The notes under the pieces were generated by a model. That model did not search any database. It saw nothing but the letters and a program-made list of their open reading frames with translations, and was not told where the DNA came from. The translations under genes were made by a program, and so were the position numbers. Shown here in pieces: positions 24,080-36,376 of a DNA stretch of 64,000 nt. The DNA comes from Odobenus rosmarus divergens (lineage: Eukaryota; Chordata; Mammalia; Carnivora; Odobenidae): positions 863,399 through 927,398 of the forward strand of contig NW_004450566.1 of assembly GCF_000321225.1 (NCBI RefSeq). The letters are read 5' to 3'. Each line of letters opens with the position of its first letter. Within the stretch, counting starts at the first letter, position 1.

Positions 24080-24260
24080 TTCTAGTCCTAGCTGCATATT
24101 AAGATCAGCTGGGAGATCTTAGGAAAATACATCTATGCTCAGGTATTAGAAAATACATCTATGCTAGACAAACTAATTTCCTACACTCTGGCCTGAGTGT
24201 TTCTAAGTGTCTCAGGTGCTTGTGACCTATGCTGAAGGATGGGACCCACTGCTAAATGAG
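24080..24260. repeat. MER5-like hAT remnant with internal duplication
   Basis: CTGCATATTAAGATCAGCTGG and CTCAGGTGCTTGTGACC resemble MER5-type ends. A 17-bp unit GAAAATACATCTATGCT occurs twice (24123-24139, 24149-24165). Confidence 0.4.
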
Positions 24261-24496
24261 GGCTTTCTGACCTTTAGAAGGGCCCTGAAATGTGCTTTTC
24301 TTACCATATGCAATGGTATGCAGTGACAGAGCTGAGCTCTGTGTACAAGGAAAGTTCAGAGGGCACCAAGATCACCTCTTATTGCTTCATGATTTTGCCA
24401 CAGCTAACGCTGGACATGCAAATATTGGTCTCTATGGCCTTGCCTCCAAGTTGAAGAAGAAAAATTTTCGAGTTATTTTCAAATAACTTTTACTGT

Positions 24497-24660
24497 TTTT
24501 TAAAACAATTTTATTCAAATATAATTCACAAACTATGAATTCACCCATCAAAACATACAATTCAATTCAATATTTTTTAGTATATTCACAGAGTGGTGGA
24601 AACATCACTTCTATTTAATTTTAGAATGTTTTTGTCATCCCCTAAAAGAAAACCCCAACT
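24497..24660. repeat. Old L1 fragment
   Basis: AATATAATTCACAAACTATG, TTTTTTAGTATATTCACAGAG and a TGTCATCCCC.. end match a common L1M segment. A 20-base T run follows. Confidence 0.65.
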
Positions 24661-25397
24661 TTTTTTTTTTTTTTTTTTTTAAGAAGCAAAGGCATTTCAG
24701 AAGTACATAGCATTTGTACTCTCTCAGCTGGGCTTGCGCTTGTAGAAATTCAGTTTTTTTTTTTTTTCTGTCTTCCTTCTTCTTTTGTATATGTATAGAA
24801 GTTTGCTTTTATTTTCTTCTGTGTTACCTGTGCCCTTGTGTGTGTGTCTCTCAGAGGGTATGTGGGTGGCGGTGGGGAGGGTGCCCAGATGCTCACTAGC
24901 ACAAGTCCTCGGCTCCCGGAGCTCACAGGCTGCCGCCTTACTAGCTCTTGGCTCTCGTTGATCTCCCAACAGGTTTATGGGTTTGCTGTGGCAGAAAATT
25001 TTAAGCATATGAAAAGCTTTCTCCACCAACGAGGCCAGAGGCCAGCTACACTTGCCAAATACACAGTGATCCATGGGGGTAAAAACAGTTTGGAAAATTA
25101 TTTCTTTTTGAGGGAAGATGGTGAAGTCCCTTATCTGCTTTTTCCCTGCTTCTGAACTCCTGCCACACATACCACATCTTTCATCTTAGCTCCATGTGTC
25201 AACTGTCTTCTGTAGCCTTATTCTCCCCATCTAATTTCTGTTGCGTGAGGGTTAGCCTCCTGCGCTTCCTGTCTTTGGTCTCCAGCTGTTAATACAGGAC
25301 TGAACGTTTGATTGATTCTATAAAGCAAACCAGTTTCACAATCGGAAGGTTCTGTTTTGGTTTGTTGTTTTCATTTTAGAGCATTGGATTGAGACTT

Positions 25398-25605
25398 TTT
25401 TTTCCTTTAATTTGTGGGGCACAGCACTTTTTTTGAGAGACAGAGCGAGCTGGGGAGGGACAAAGGGAGAGGGAGAGGGAGGGTCCTGAGCCGGCCCCAC
25501 CCCAAGCAGGAGCCCAACGTGGGGCTCGATCTCATGACCCTGAGATCATGACCTGAGCCCAAATCAAGAGTCAGTCATTTAACCAACTGAGCCACCCAGG
25601 TGCCC
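25398..25605 (-). mobile_element. CAN-SINE, antisense
   Basis: Reversed head CTGAGCCACCCAGGTGCCC. Exact target duplication TGGATTGAGACTT at 25385-25397 and 25606-25618. Confidence 0.95.
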
Positions 25606-25689
25606 TGGATTGAGACTTCTTTGATATGAGTCCCACAGTCTTAACTAGCTTTTCACTAGATCCAGAGTAGCCCAGTCTCTGGCCCCTAG

Positions 25690-25865
25690 AATATAATCCG
25701 GATATGTGGTGTGACAGAGGAGGACCTCACCTTTCAGATCCTCAATTTCTTTATCCATAAAATGAGCTGACAGTGTGGACCTCTGGAATTGCTGTGAGGA
25801 GTGAAGGGGATCTCTTAGGGGAAATGGTTAGCACTGGGCTAGCACAGAGTAAGTAGATGCTTAGA
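25690..25865 (+). repeat. MIR SINE
   Basis: TCAATTTCTTTATCCATAAAA and GCACTGGGCTAGCACAGAGT, the MIR 3' half and tail. Confidence 0.8.
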
Positions 25866-26499
25866 ACATACTCGTTTCCTTTCACGTATCTAGAAAAGTC
25901 CTCCATGGATTTATCAGTTTTGTGGTTTGGTCCTCTTTCTGGACCTATCAGTGCTTTCCTTCTCCATGCTTCTCGCAGCTCTCCCCACCACACCCGCTGC
26001 GCGTTGTAGTGGACAGAATTTTCTCTTTTCCCTCTTAGGCTTGCAGCAGGTTTCCTAAGTCGGATTGAATCTGACATAAATCATTCCCAAATATTTCTTT
26101 GCATCAGCTCAGTCACGTAGAAAGTGCTTAATTTTGCCATGAATTAAATAATGAGGTACTTTGTGTGTTAACTATACTCAAATTTTAAAAAGATAATAAT
26201 AAATTTTAAAAAATAAATAAAAAATCAGACACTTTGAATATCTCTCAGCGAAAACTATTTATATTGTTAATAGATTGATGGATATTGAATAAGCCCTGAG
26301 AAATGGTCAGGGCAATGGTTCATTCGTAAAGTTGCTATTTACTAGAAATTGAATGGTGTTAGGTAATTCTTGTTAATTCTCTTAGAGTGACGATGATATT
26401 GGAGTTACTTGGGGAAAATTCTTCAATTTAAGGAGATGTTTAGTGGAATGTTTAGGGGTAAAATTTTAAGATACCTATGATTTACTTTCAAATGCAGGT

Positions 26500-26667
26500 A
26501 CATATCCAAATACAGATAGAGAGATAGATCTGTCTATAATATATGCAAATATGGCAAAATGTAGCAACAATCTTAATAGTTATTGGATCTAAGTGGTAAG
26601 AATATGAGTTCTCATTGTATTATTCTTTTAACTCTTCTGTGTGTTAGAAAAATTTTATAATAAAAGG
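26500..26667 (+). repeat. L1M 3' end, sense
   Basis: GCAAATATGGCAAAATGTAG to TTAGAAAAATTTTATAATAA, an L1M 3' terminus. A short SINE follows directly. Confidence 0.7.
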
Positions 26668-26795
26668 TGGGTTGGGGCCCCTGGTTGGCTTAGTTGGTTA
26701 GACGTCTGACTCGAGATCTCAGCTCAGGTCTTGATCTCAGGGTTGTGAGTTCAAGCCCTGTGTTGGGGTATAGAGCCTACTTTAAAAAAAAAAAG
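26668..26795 (+). mobile_element. Short CAN-SINE
   Basis: GGGGCCCCTGGTTGGCTTAG head, GGGTTGTGAGTTCAAGCCC B-box and A-tail, landed in the A-rich end of the L1M. Confidence 0.85.
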
Positions 26796-27139
26796 CTGGA
26801 TTATAAAAACTGGGAAAATATAATCCATAGGGTTCCTAAAAAATGGTCTCATTTGATGGTGTTTTTTATGTAATTATACTTTATGTTGTAAAAAAGCTTT
26901 CTACTAAGAGCAAATATTTCTTTTGAAATCACAAAATACCAATTCTTATAGTACATAATTTTTCCAAGTTGTCATCATAACTGAACATTTTAAAAGTATT
27001 TAGCATATATATCCATCCCAAACTATTTAGAACCTACATGATTTAAGGGATTTTGAGTGTTTAAATGGAAACAAGTAACTGATAGTGTTGGTTAATCTGG
27101 AGGACTGAAATTTTGGAACACCTTCAGGAGATGACTTTT

Positions 27140-27280
27140 TAAAAACTTTTATTTTTATTTACTTTTTTTTTTTTTTTTGCATTTTTTAAAGTAAGCTCTA
27201 TGCCCAATGTGGGACTTGAACTCATGATCATGAGATCAAGAGTTGCATGCGCTACAGACTGAGCCAGGCAGGGGCCCCTT
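27140..27280 (-). mobile_element. Short CAN-SINE, antisense
   Basis: T-run, TAAGCTCTATGCCCAATGTG, reversed B-box region and GACTGAGCCAGGCAGGGGCCCC head. Confidence 0.83.
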
Positions 27281-27434
27281 TTAAAAATTTTTTAAAGAAA
27301 AACATCTGTATAGCTAAATTTTAGGGAGAAAGGGCTGTCTGCACATTTACTGTAGGGCAGTGTGTCATAATATATATTTGACACATGAGCAGGAAGCAGA
27401 GGGGACCTTGTGGAGAGCAGGGAACCTTCTACCT

Positions 27435-27535
27435 GACAAGAGCAAGTGCCTCTTTAAGCTTTTTCATTTGTAAAGTGGAATACTAATACCTCCTGAGGAG
27501 TGATGAGGCACTCAATATGCTCAGTAAAACTGCAT
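27435..27535 (+). repeat. MIR SINE fragment
   Basis: TTTTTCATTTGTAAAGTGGAA, then ATACTAATACCTCCTGAGGAG: the MIR 3' segment. Confidence 0.7.
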
Positions 27536-29313
27536 TTTTTTTGTTGTTAATGTTTGTCTCTAATCCAAGAAAGATAGGGATTTGGACATAATAGTGAGTG
27601 TGATAGGGTTCTAAATTTACCAAGTCTGGAAGGAGACCAGATTGGGTCAATCTGTCACTGTAGATCTATCCCCCTTAAATTCTGTCTGCAAATGGTGAAT
27701 GAGTCTTCCCTTCTAGTCTGGCCTTCAGGAATCTTTTGAAACTTATGTCTCACCATCTAGCACTGATATATATGTGGGCTTTTAGATTTTTTTTTTTCCA
27801 GATTCATTTACTACTCAATACTGCTTGCCCTCAACTGTGGACAGACAAATGCTAGACTAGGACATCAAGGTGGAACAGGCCCTGTACAGGGTTTCATTCA
27901 CCAAGCTCTTGAAGCCTAGGGGTTTTTCACTGAGTGGATTCCACCCACTGATCCATGACAGTGTTACATTTTGGGAAGAATTTTCCACGCATAAAAGTGA
28001 TTTCCTCCTAGTTTTTCATACAGAGAACTCTTAATGCAAGGCTTCATCCATGTGTTGGATATTTCTTGGATTCTTGTTTTAATTAAAATATATGTTGATA
28101 TTACTAAAGAAAATATTACCTTATTCTATTTAGCATGTTATAGTGACAATGTATTGTAAGTCAGAAAACCTGCTATGCAAACTTTTCTCACTTACTAGGT
28201 CTGTGTCCTTATGAAAGATCAATGAATTCTTCTTATTCTTAGTTTTTTCATCCCTAAAAATCACATGAGCCTCTTTTTTTGTATCGAATATGTATGATAG
28301 TAAATAATAAAGAATGATATAAATTTTTATTATTAATATTACTGTTACTACCACTCTTTTTAATTCAAATAATTTCATTGACCTACATATCCAGGTTATG
28401 ATTTGCTTTAGGGAATGTTGTACAGTTTTATATTTTGGTGTAACTGAAGATGGTTGGGATTGAACCCAATTGTGAGCTTTTATTTCCTTATATGTAGGTT
28501 ATTTTTCCCCACTTTCTTGCACATCCTACAATGTGCAAGAAATGAAACAATTCTTTGTAACCCTTTTCGGGAACATAATTTTTTTTTTAATTTCTCAAAA
28601 AAAGTCAATAAACTTTAGGGCTCATTTTATCTTATCCATCAAGACAAATGAGCGTGTAAGCTACCTGAAGGTTTTATGTGCCACATAAAAATACTTGCTT
28701 TCATTCCCACTGTCCTGGTGAGAAAAATAATTCTGTTTCTGGACATAATGAAATCCTAAAGCCATAATAAATAGAAGTTGCAGGTATGGTCTTCCCCCTG
28801 CAGGGTTTGTCTTCCTGGAAGATAACTGGGGAAGAACTCTGAGGAATTCCCAAGAACCATCAGAAGCGATGGCAGACTTGGAAGCTGTGGTCCTCCCTTG
28901 AGCCCATGCTGAACTGAGGCTTAAGTATGGCTTTAGGCTCCACATGGACCTTAGACATCACAACTCCATGAGGAACCACATGTCTCCCACGCCAGCAATT
29001 TGGACTTTAAAATTGCGTGCGGCATTTTGTAGGAGACAAGATGCCGCCTTGGAATCACCATCAGATCTGTGTCTGGTTAATTATAGACTGACTTTCTACA
29101 TCCCAAATGAATGTCTGTAGGTTCTCTTGATTTTTGAAAGCCACCTATGTCAGTGTAGAATTATCAGCATTTTCAGAAAGAAGATTAAAGGGGTCCTTGT
29201 TTTTACAGGGTACATATTTAGTCCTTTGGGATCAAAGTTACTATTATACTATCTTGTATTACCTCCTTCTTTTAAACATCATCGTTCTTTCTTTTCTTTT
29301 TATATTTTTATAG

Positions 29314-29376
29314 CATGTCAGTGGAAAAACCAGTGGATCACCTTCCAAGTCTGGAGAAAAGAAAGGATCAGATGAG
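29314..29376 (+). CDS. CAST: Calpastatin XL-region exon 1y
   Basis: Internal exon of 63 bp (21 codons). It is preceded by a long pyrimidine-rich tract ending TTTTTATAG and followed by the donor GTAATT at 29377. The peptide starts HVSGKTSGSPSK and ends KKGSDE, matching the conserved second segment of the calpastatin XL region (Ser/Lys-rich, disordered). Both ends are phase 0, so it follows either 1xa or 1xb and leads into 1z without a frame change. No paralogous copy or frameshift is seen. It lies within an otherwise repeat-poor 3-kb part of the intron. Confidence 0.93.
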
Positions 29377-30538
29377 GTAATTCCCACAACACTGGGCTTT
29401 CCTTTTCTCTTGCTTTTAATTGTGAATTCTATCTTGAAACAGATAATGAGGTTGCAAAGAGCTCCTACTGGAATATTGGCAAATTTAGTCTTAACCAAGA
29501 TTTGATTCAAGAATATAAGTGGAAATCATTAAAAAATTAATAAAGAAAAAAGTGTTCCTGGGGAAAGAACCTTTAGAAATAGTTTCTATTTAGGAACAGA
29601 AGCCAGTTATTGAGGGTGTTTTCCCTAGAGGAATTGCTGAACCTTAAATGTTGTGTTGGTGAACATGACAGATTTAGAGGGAGAAACCAAATGCTGTAGT
29701 GGAAAAGGACATCTTTGTTCGTGAGAGTACTCTAGGAAGGACCGTGACCGCCTGGGTGAACCCATCATTCAGGTTCATAAACAAAAGGAAGAAAGAAAGA
29801 CTATTTTGATTTGGATCAATTCTGTGGAAAAGGAGTAAAACCAAACCTTTCCACTTGGGGATGAGTTTTCTTTGACGCTGACTTTCTTCCTCCAGTGAAT
29901 GACGCACCATTATGTGCCCTGTCCACACTGGCCGACTTGTCCATGGAAGGGTCCTGCGAATGTGCTGTCCTTCCAAAGGGTACAAGAAAGCATAAAAATG
30001 ATCATTATGTTTTTCTCCATGTTATCAAAATGTTTTTAGAAATTTTGCTCCTCTTCTTTCTGCAATTTTGTAATATTTAATGTATTTCAATATATTCAGT
30101 ATGTAAGGAGGCTGTTATAGCTAGAACCTTCTATGGATTCTGCCAGTGGTTCGCTGAACTTTCTACTGTCATTTTCATTACCAATACACTTGAAAATATA
30201 ATTTAGAGTCTTTCCTTTTTAATTATTAATTTCTATTTTATTTATTTATTTACTTTACACTGTTTAAGTCTATATAACAGTTGGTCTCATGGAGGAGAGT
30301 GCTGGAAGAGGTGAGACTTTCTTGCCATAGCAAGCCCACGTTGCGTCAGACACACTTGGATTATGTGCTACAAAGTGTTGCTTGTAATAGACTGTTTCTT
30401 GACAAGCATATTTGTCATGAATTTTTCGTACCCATGGAAGGCAGATGTTTCTTTAAAATTAGAAAGTGAGAGTAAACATTAAGATTTTATCCTGTTTCTT
30501 GGTTAAATTATTAAAAAATAGATTCCCATATGAAAAAC

Positions 30539-30731
30539 CAGGGTGCCTCAGTGGCTCAGTTGGTTAAGCGACTGCCTTCGGCTCAGGTCATGATCCTGGA
30601 GTCCCGGGATCGAGTCCCGCATCGGGCTCCCTGCTCGGCGGGGAGTCTGTTTCTCCCTCTGACCCTCTTCCCTCTCATGTGCTCTCTCTCTCATTCTCTC
30701 TCTCAAATAAATAAATAAAAATATTTAAGAA
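30539..30731 (+). mobile_element. CAN-SINE (variant B)
   Basis: GGGTGCCTCAGTGGCTCAG head, CCCGGGATCGAGTCCCGC and CTGACCCTCTTCCCTCTCATG, ending in AATAAATAAATAAA and an A-rich tail. Confidence 0.94.
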
Positions 30732-33022
30732 AAAACCCCCACATTTTCCTCCTTTTACTAGCATGAAAATCTGTAGAGTGTCATTCAGTTCCTTATCTAC
30801 CCTACCTATTAAATATATTCCCAGATAAGTTATCTATCAAATAATTTATGATTTGAAAATTATAGTGTTTCTTTATTCTCCAGACCCCAGAATAATGTGT
30901 TTGGATGTGATTCTTTATTACTATAAATCAAGATTAAACTATTTACACACAAAAGGAAATCTTTTCTAATGTGGTCAAGTGAATAGTTGGCTAGTTCATA
31001 TATCACTAATTGTGTTATTACTCGAAAGCTTAAATATTACATCTTGAATATATAGGCATTGTTGGTTTAGGCAACAACTGCTATGGCACAGTGTTAGGTT
31101 GTTTTTCTGTTTTCATAATATCTAGACTATAAAGTACCTTATTTCCATATTTATAAGGGGCTTGAGAAAACTTGTAAGGACCTCTGTTACAAATGCAGCA
31201 AGGGGGACATAATTTGAGATTTCTGTGTTAGTAGAGACAGACTGCACTTTTAAGTTTGAAACGAAAGGCTGAACTTCCACCTCAAGGAAAGGAAGAAGGA
31301 ATTTTTCTTCTGTTTATCAGCCAGTCAAGGAATTCTGGTTTTGTTTCGTAACGCTTCTGAGAAATTCAGATTTACAACTCTTGTCTTGTGCCGAGCCTGG
31401 ACACATTGGTCTTTTGCTCTGTCTCAGCCAGCAGAAGTGAAGAGGGGGCAGAGGCTTTCCCCTGCTCCCGTGGCATAAATCACTGTACAGATTCATACAG
31501 TTTGAGACTGAAGATTGTTTATCATCTCCCCAAATTCTCCATGTACATCTGATAGGGTAGACAGACCTGTGGGTAGGATGACTTGGTAGTCAAGGCATAT
31601 TTCCAGTATGGTCTGTCTCTAGGGAATCTCTCATTCTTTATGTCCCATACAAATTAGTGCTTGGTGAGATACTGTGGCCCTGGAGAGAATTCAAGGAAAC
31701 CATCTTGCATTAGGCGTTATTTTAGCTTTTGTGTGCACAGTTACAAAACCATGTGTGATTGGATTTGTTTGCCCTGCCTACCATCCACGATTGGTTACCA
31801 TCCTCTTTCCTTCTCAAAATCACCACAGAAAGATTTCCTAAAACCAGTCCTTTCTCCCAAGTATTTCATGACCTACTGCTCTTTTGAACAAGAAATGAGA
31901 TTCAGAAGCTTCATTTGGGTTTTGGTAATCCATTTGCAGACTAGTATATGCTTCCAGAGGATAAATAGCACGTCCCTAAGCATATGCAAGCATGTGGTTC
32001 GGCTTCCACAGACAAACCCAGGCCTTTGAAACAAAGTCAGTTTGAAAAGGGCTTTCTAGGCTCAGGGGTACTTTTTGGCTTTTTTTTTTTTTTTTCTTTC
32101 TCTCTTTATTATCCTGCTGCATTTTATTTGGAAGTGCAAGAGAAAGGATACATAGGAGGACTTCAGGAAGATATTAACCAGGAGAAAAAATGATTAGGGT
32201 GAGGTAAAAGCCACTATTATATTGACGTATGTAAACATACCTGGGGATGAATGCTTTGTGTGAAGGTCAGAGCTCTTTCTCTCCAGCAATCGTAAATAGT
32301 TCTTACTTGTTTGGTGTTTGACCCCTGTACAGCCACTAATGATCCTAAGAAGTTGGCAGCAATTTTAACGGAATCTTACAACCAAGGTATCATTTGTCAT
32401 GTTGCATTTGCAATACAGAGGCTTGAGGAACGCCTAGAGTAAGTGTCTAGGAGAACGAATTCACTTATTTGTTTGTACCAGGCATTGTGATTTGGCTTTG
32501 TCCTCCTCAGATGTAGAGGAATTATAAAACTAATAGTTGCATGGACTAACAAGCCGAAGATACAAGGACTAGAGCAGGAAAAAGAAAAATGAAAACATTT
32601 AACACCAGCCCCTTTAAAGACACTGGAAGAGAGAAGCCTTTTCAAACCTGCAATCAAATCTATTTAAAGTATTTGACTAACACATCTGGCCTCACTGGGG
32701 GAGTGTGAGCATTCTAGCAACATATTTCAGTGAAGGCCTGAGGGATGGAATTTAAAGCATTACATGGGCACAATCTTACAGAGCCAATTATAAGAACTCA
32801 AATTTAATAATAGATATATTTTAGGGGCACAGAAAGGGAGCTATAAATACAAGAGAATAGAAATTGCACCTTAAAGGAAAAGATATGGGGCAGATTTTCT
32901 TTACCATCAGTAATAGTAAAAGCATTCTTAAGTGTTTACCTTTCCTCCTTCTAAAATGCATGAAGTATTGAATGACTCCAACATTTTTTACACTTTTTCT
33001 CTTAATGAAATTAGTCTTTTTT

Positions 33023-33232
33023 ATTTTATTAATTTCTTAAAGATTTATTAATTTGAGAGAGAGGGAGATCAAGAACATGAGCGGGGGGAAGGGCATAGGG
33101 AGAGAATCTCAAGCAGACTCCCCGCTGAGTGAGGAGCCCAACTCACGGCTTGATCCCAGGACCCATGAATCATGACCTGAGCAGAAACCAAGAGTCAGTG
33201 ACTTAACCAACTAAGCCACACAGGTGCCCCCC
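33023..33232 (-). mobile_element. CAN-SINE, antisense
   Basis: Reversed head ending CACACAGGTGCCCC. Target duplication AATTAGTCTTTTTT at about 33009-33022 and 33233-33246. Confidence 0.92.
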
Positions 33233-33404
33233 AATTAGTCTTTTTTTTTTAATTACAAAAGCAATATGTACTTATGAAAAACAGTATTACCTAATCTACC
33301 ACTTAGTTATAACTATTGCTATACAATTTTCTGTGTATTCTTAAACCAATGCAATAATATCTTGTGTTCATACTTAATATATATATTGATTTTAGCAACT
33401 TTTT

Positions 33405-33601
33405 TTTTTTTTTTTTTTTTTTTAGAGAGAGAGAAAGCTAGCAGGGGGAGGACAGAGGGAGAGCAGGTGAGAGAATCTTAAACAGGCTCCATGCCCAGTG
33501 CGGAGCCCAATGTGGGGCTCCAACGCATGACCCTGAGATCATGACCTGAGCCAAAATCAAGTGTCCAATGCTTAACTGACTGAGCCACCCAGGAGTCCTT
33601 A
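33405..33601 (-). mobile_element. CAN-SINE, antisense
   Basis: T-run, TTTAGAGAGAGAGAAAG, reversed head CTGAGCCACCCAGGAGTCC. Target duplication ATTTTAGCAACTTTTT at 33389-33404 and 33602-33617. Confidence 0.94.
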
Positions 33602-34425
33602 ATTTTAGCAACTTTTTATACAGCTAAAACATAATCACAGAAAAAAATTGAGAAAATACTGAGGACTTTAAAGAAAAAAATACCATCGTCCAGAATTCTA
33701 GCACCTACAGAGATGGCCACTGCTTCCATCTTGGTGTATTTCCCTAAGTCTTTTTTTTCTCTGTATATTATGTTTAAGCTGAGATAACAAAGAAACATCA
33801 TTAGGAGGGCCTAGAAAACAATAAATAATGTGCTTTATGAAAGATCAATCTTTTCCATTTAAAAAGAGTCATCATTGTGGGTGACTTAAGAAAGTCATTA
33901 TTCAGGTATCTTGGCATTTAGTATGGCATTTAACCTGGTTTTTATTTTGTTGCTGTGTTTGTGAGGGTGAAACACATACTTCCTCAAAAAGTCTTCTGGG
34001 ACAGTGTTCCCACAAGCAAGGGGTGTAGCTGTTAGAAAATTCTGGAAGAGTAGTTTAGCATACATCATTTTAAGGGATTATGGGTCATGACAACAGAGTC
34101 CATATTAATTGTGGGTTAACTGTGGCTACGCAAGCTCATGTCCCAGTTTCCAGAAAGAAGCAAAGCCAAAGATGTGCCCCGAGGGCAGTCCTGCCTGACT
34201 CCCCCGGACACCCATACCAGGAGCCAGCCCAGAATCCAACCACATGGCTGATGTGGCAGGTTAAATAAACAAAGGGAGGTGCCAGAAATTCTTTTGGACT
34301 ACAGTTTCCTAATTTTCTTTCTTTTTTTTTTTTTTTTGAGTTCTAAATTTTGATTCCTTTCTTCATTGACTGGAATATTTTTTAACATAAATTTTTCAGG
34401 GAGGGAGCATGAATGGTGATTTTCT

Positions 34426-34628
34426 TTTTTTTTTTTTAAGATTTTATTTATTTATTTGACAGAAAGAGACACAGCGAGAGAGGGAACACAAGCAGGGGGA
34501 GTGGGAGAGGGAGAAGCAGGCTTCCCGCAGAGCAGGGAGCCCGATATGGGGCTCGATCCCAGGACCCTGGGATCGTGACCTGAGCCGAAGGCAGACGCTT
34601 AACAACTGAGCCACCCAGGCACCCCCTT
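34426..34628 (-). mobile_element. CAN-SINE (young, variant A), antisense
   Basis: Full length and close to the copies at 900 and 14969. Exact 14-bp target duplication AATGGTGATTTTCT at 34412-34425 and 34629-34642. Confidence 0.96.
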
Positions 34629-36020
34629 AATGGTGATTTTCTGAGTCTGTGTGGATCTAAGCATGCTTTGGTGCTGACTTCACACAAGAAATAAATACAA
34701 AATTGTACAACATCCTTGGCTAGCAGTTCTGTTCCCTCAAAATCCCATACCTGTTGCTCCATGATTTTTCTGACTCTAGAGTTGTAAAGAAAATGTCTGG
34801 GAAGCCTAGTTTTATTTTTATAAACCCTGTTTTTCCTGCCTTGGCACGTATACAATTTTGTTGCTGTTCTTACAATTTAAAAAATTGCCAGGATGTGCCT
34901 ATATATCTGTTTCTCTCTATTAATTTTTTCCTGAAATGTCTTATTTAATTATTGTTCTTATTTTGGTTTAGCTCTCACGGCAATAGAAGTCAGCCCCTTA
35001 TTGATTGCTAACCATGGGATGGGACAGGATGCAAATTCTTTTGTTGATTATATATTGCAGAGCCTTTCCCATTAAAAATAGAAGGAAGTTTGGTAGTTCA
35101 TTAAGCTCAATAGCTGTTTTGTTTAAAAAAAAAAAACCCACAAAACTATGTGTAAAACCCAGAAACATATGCCAATAGCTAGAAAGTAGAGACCTTACGC
35201 ATCATCCTTCAATGAATTGTTTTACCAGAAGCAAAGGATACAGCTTTAATAAAGATTATGCAAATAGTGTGCTTTTAAATCAAGCATCTGTGATATACAA
35301 ATTGTTATATCATTGGATAGGGAATGGCTAATAAAAACAGTAAGTACTTTGCCTTTATCAGTGAGCATATAAATATATCAACAATATATCATACAGTCAT
35401 AATTTGTACTTCATTATTGTACTTTGAATTTATGAGCCTAATTACCTAAGACCTTAGGTCCCACCAAAATTGTCTCTGAAAGATTGTACTCATGGCACAT
35501 GGAATTCGAATCAAATGTTAACAAAATAGCAAAGGAACTAAATGGAAGTTAAATTTGCTAGCCTCAGAGTAAATCATAAGTCCTGGAATCCTGATGGACA
35601 GATTGATTAAATATTATTCCTGAAATATACTGTTTTAAAGTATATATGTGTTTTCATTCTTCTCTTTAGATTTCATTAGCTTCTCAAAGATAATAACATG
35701 ACTGATTAAAAAGGGACAATAACCTGAAATCATGCCCATAGCAAAATGATTCATCTGAGGACTGATAAATGTATGATTCTTGTCATAAAGTCAACTACAT
35801 TTTGTCATATAACAATGCATAATAGCTCATTATAGCCTTTTAAAAGAGGTTCCTTAGTGAAAGCAAAACCTAACGGAAAGTTGACGCCATCAAGTCTTGT
35901 ATGTTTCAATCAACATTATTACAGAATGCTTAGCAAATGCGTAGAGCACTGTGTTAGTATCGTAAAAAATTATTAATAATTCCCTATTCCTAATTTCCCA
36001 GGACATTACATGAAATAACA

Positions 36021-36246
36021 CAGTGGTTCTCAGGTATTAATGTGCCTAACAATCACTTAGAGATAGTATGAAAAATTCGGACTCCTGGGCCGCATCCTCA
36101 GAGATTCTGATTTAGCAGATTTAAGGTAGGGTCAACGAATTAGGGTTTTTGTTGTCTTTTTTGCTTCCTTTTTTGTTTTGTTTTTACCAGTTACTTCAGA
36201 TGACTCTTATGTCAATGGTCTTCCGAGCACATTTTGAGTAACACTG
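36021..36246. repeat. MER5A-type hAT element with both ends
   Basis: Begins CAGTGGTTCTCAGG and ends TTTTGAGTAACACTG, i.e. terminal inverted repeats, with the internal GACTCCTGGGCCGCATCCTC segment. Flanking 8-mers AAATAACA/AGATAATA match at 6 of 8 positions, as expected for an old hAT target duplication. Confidence 0.85.
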
Positions 36247-36266
36247 AGATAATATTTATAGAGTGC

Positions 36267-36376
36267 TTTTCTTTTCTTTCTTTTCTCCCTTTTCTTTCTT
36301 TTCTTTTCTCTTTTTTCTTTTCTTTTCTTTTCTTTTCTTTTCTTTTCTTTTCTTTTCTTTTCTGTCTTTTCTTTCT
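36267..36376. repeat. (TTTTC)n pentanucleotide microsatellite
   Basis: About 110 bp of T/C with imperfect ends and a pure core of TTTTC units from about 36313 to 36362. On the reverse strand it is (GAAAA)n and produces artefactual Lys/Glu/Arg-rich frames. Confidence 0.97.

Larger units (their letters stand above)
16933..29313 (+). other. CAST: CAST intron between exons 1xa/1xb and 1y
   Basis: GTGAGT to TATAG; 12.4 kb from 1xa, or 11.7 kb from the 1xb donor at 17610. It contains SINEs, a hAT remnant, an AT-rich block at 19640-19890 and L1 fragments, listed separately. Parts with nothing recognisable: 17.6-18.3, 19.9-20.8, 21.2-22.2, 23.1-24.0 and 27.5-29.3 kb. Confidence 0.85.
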
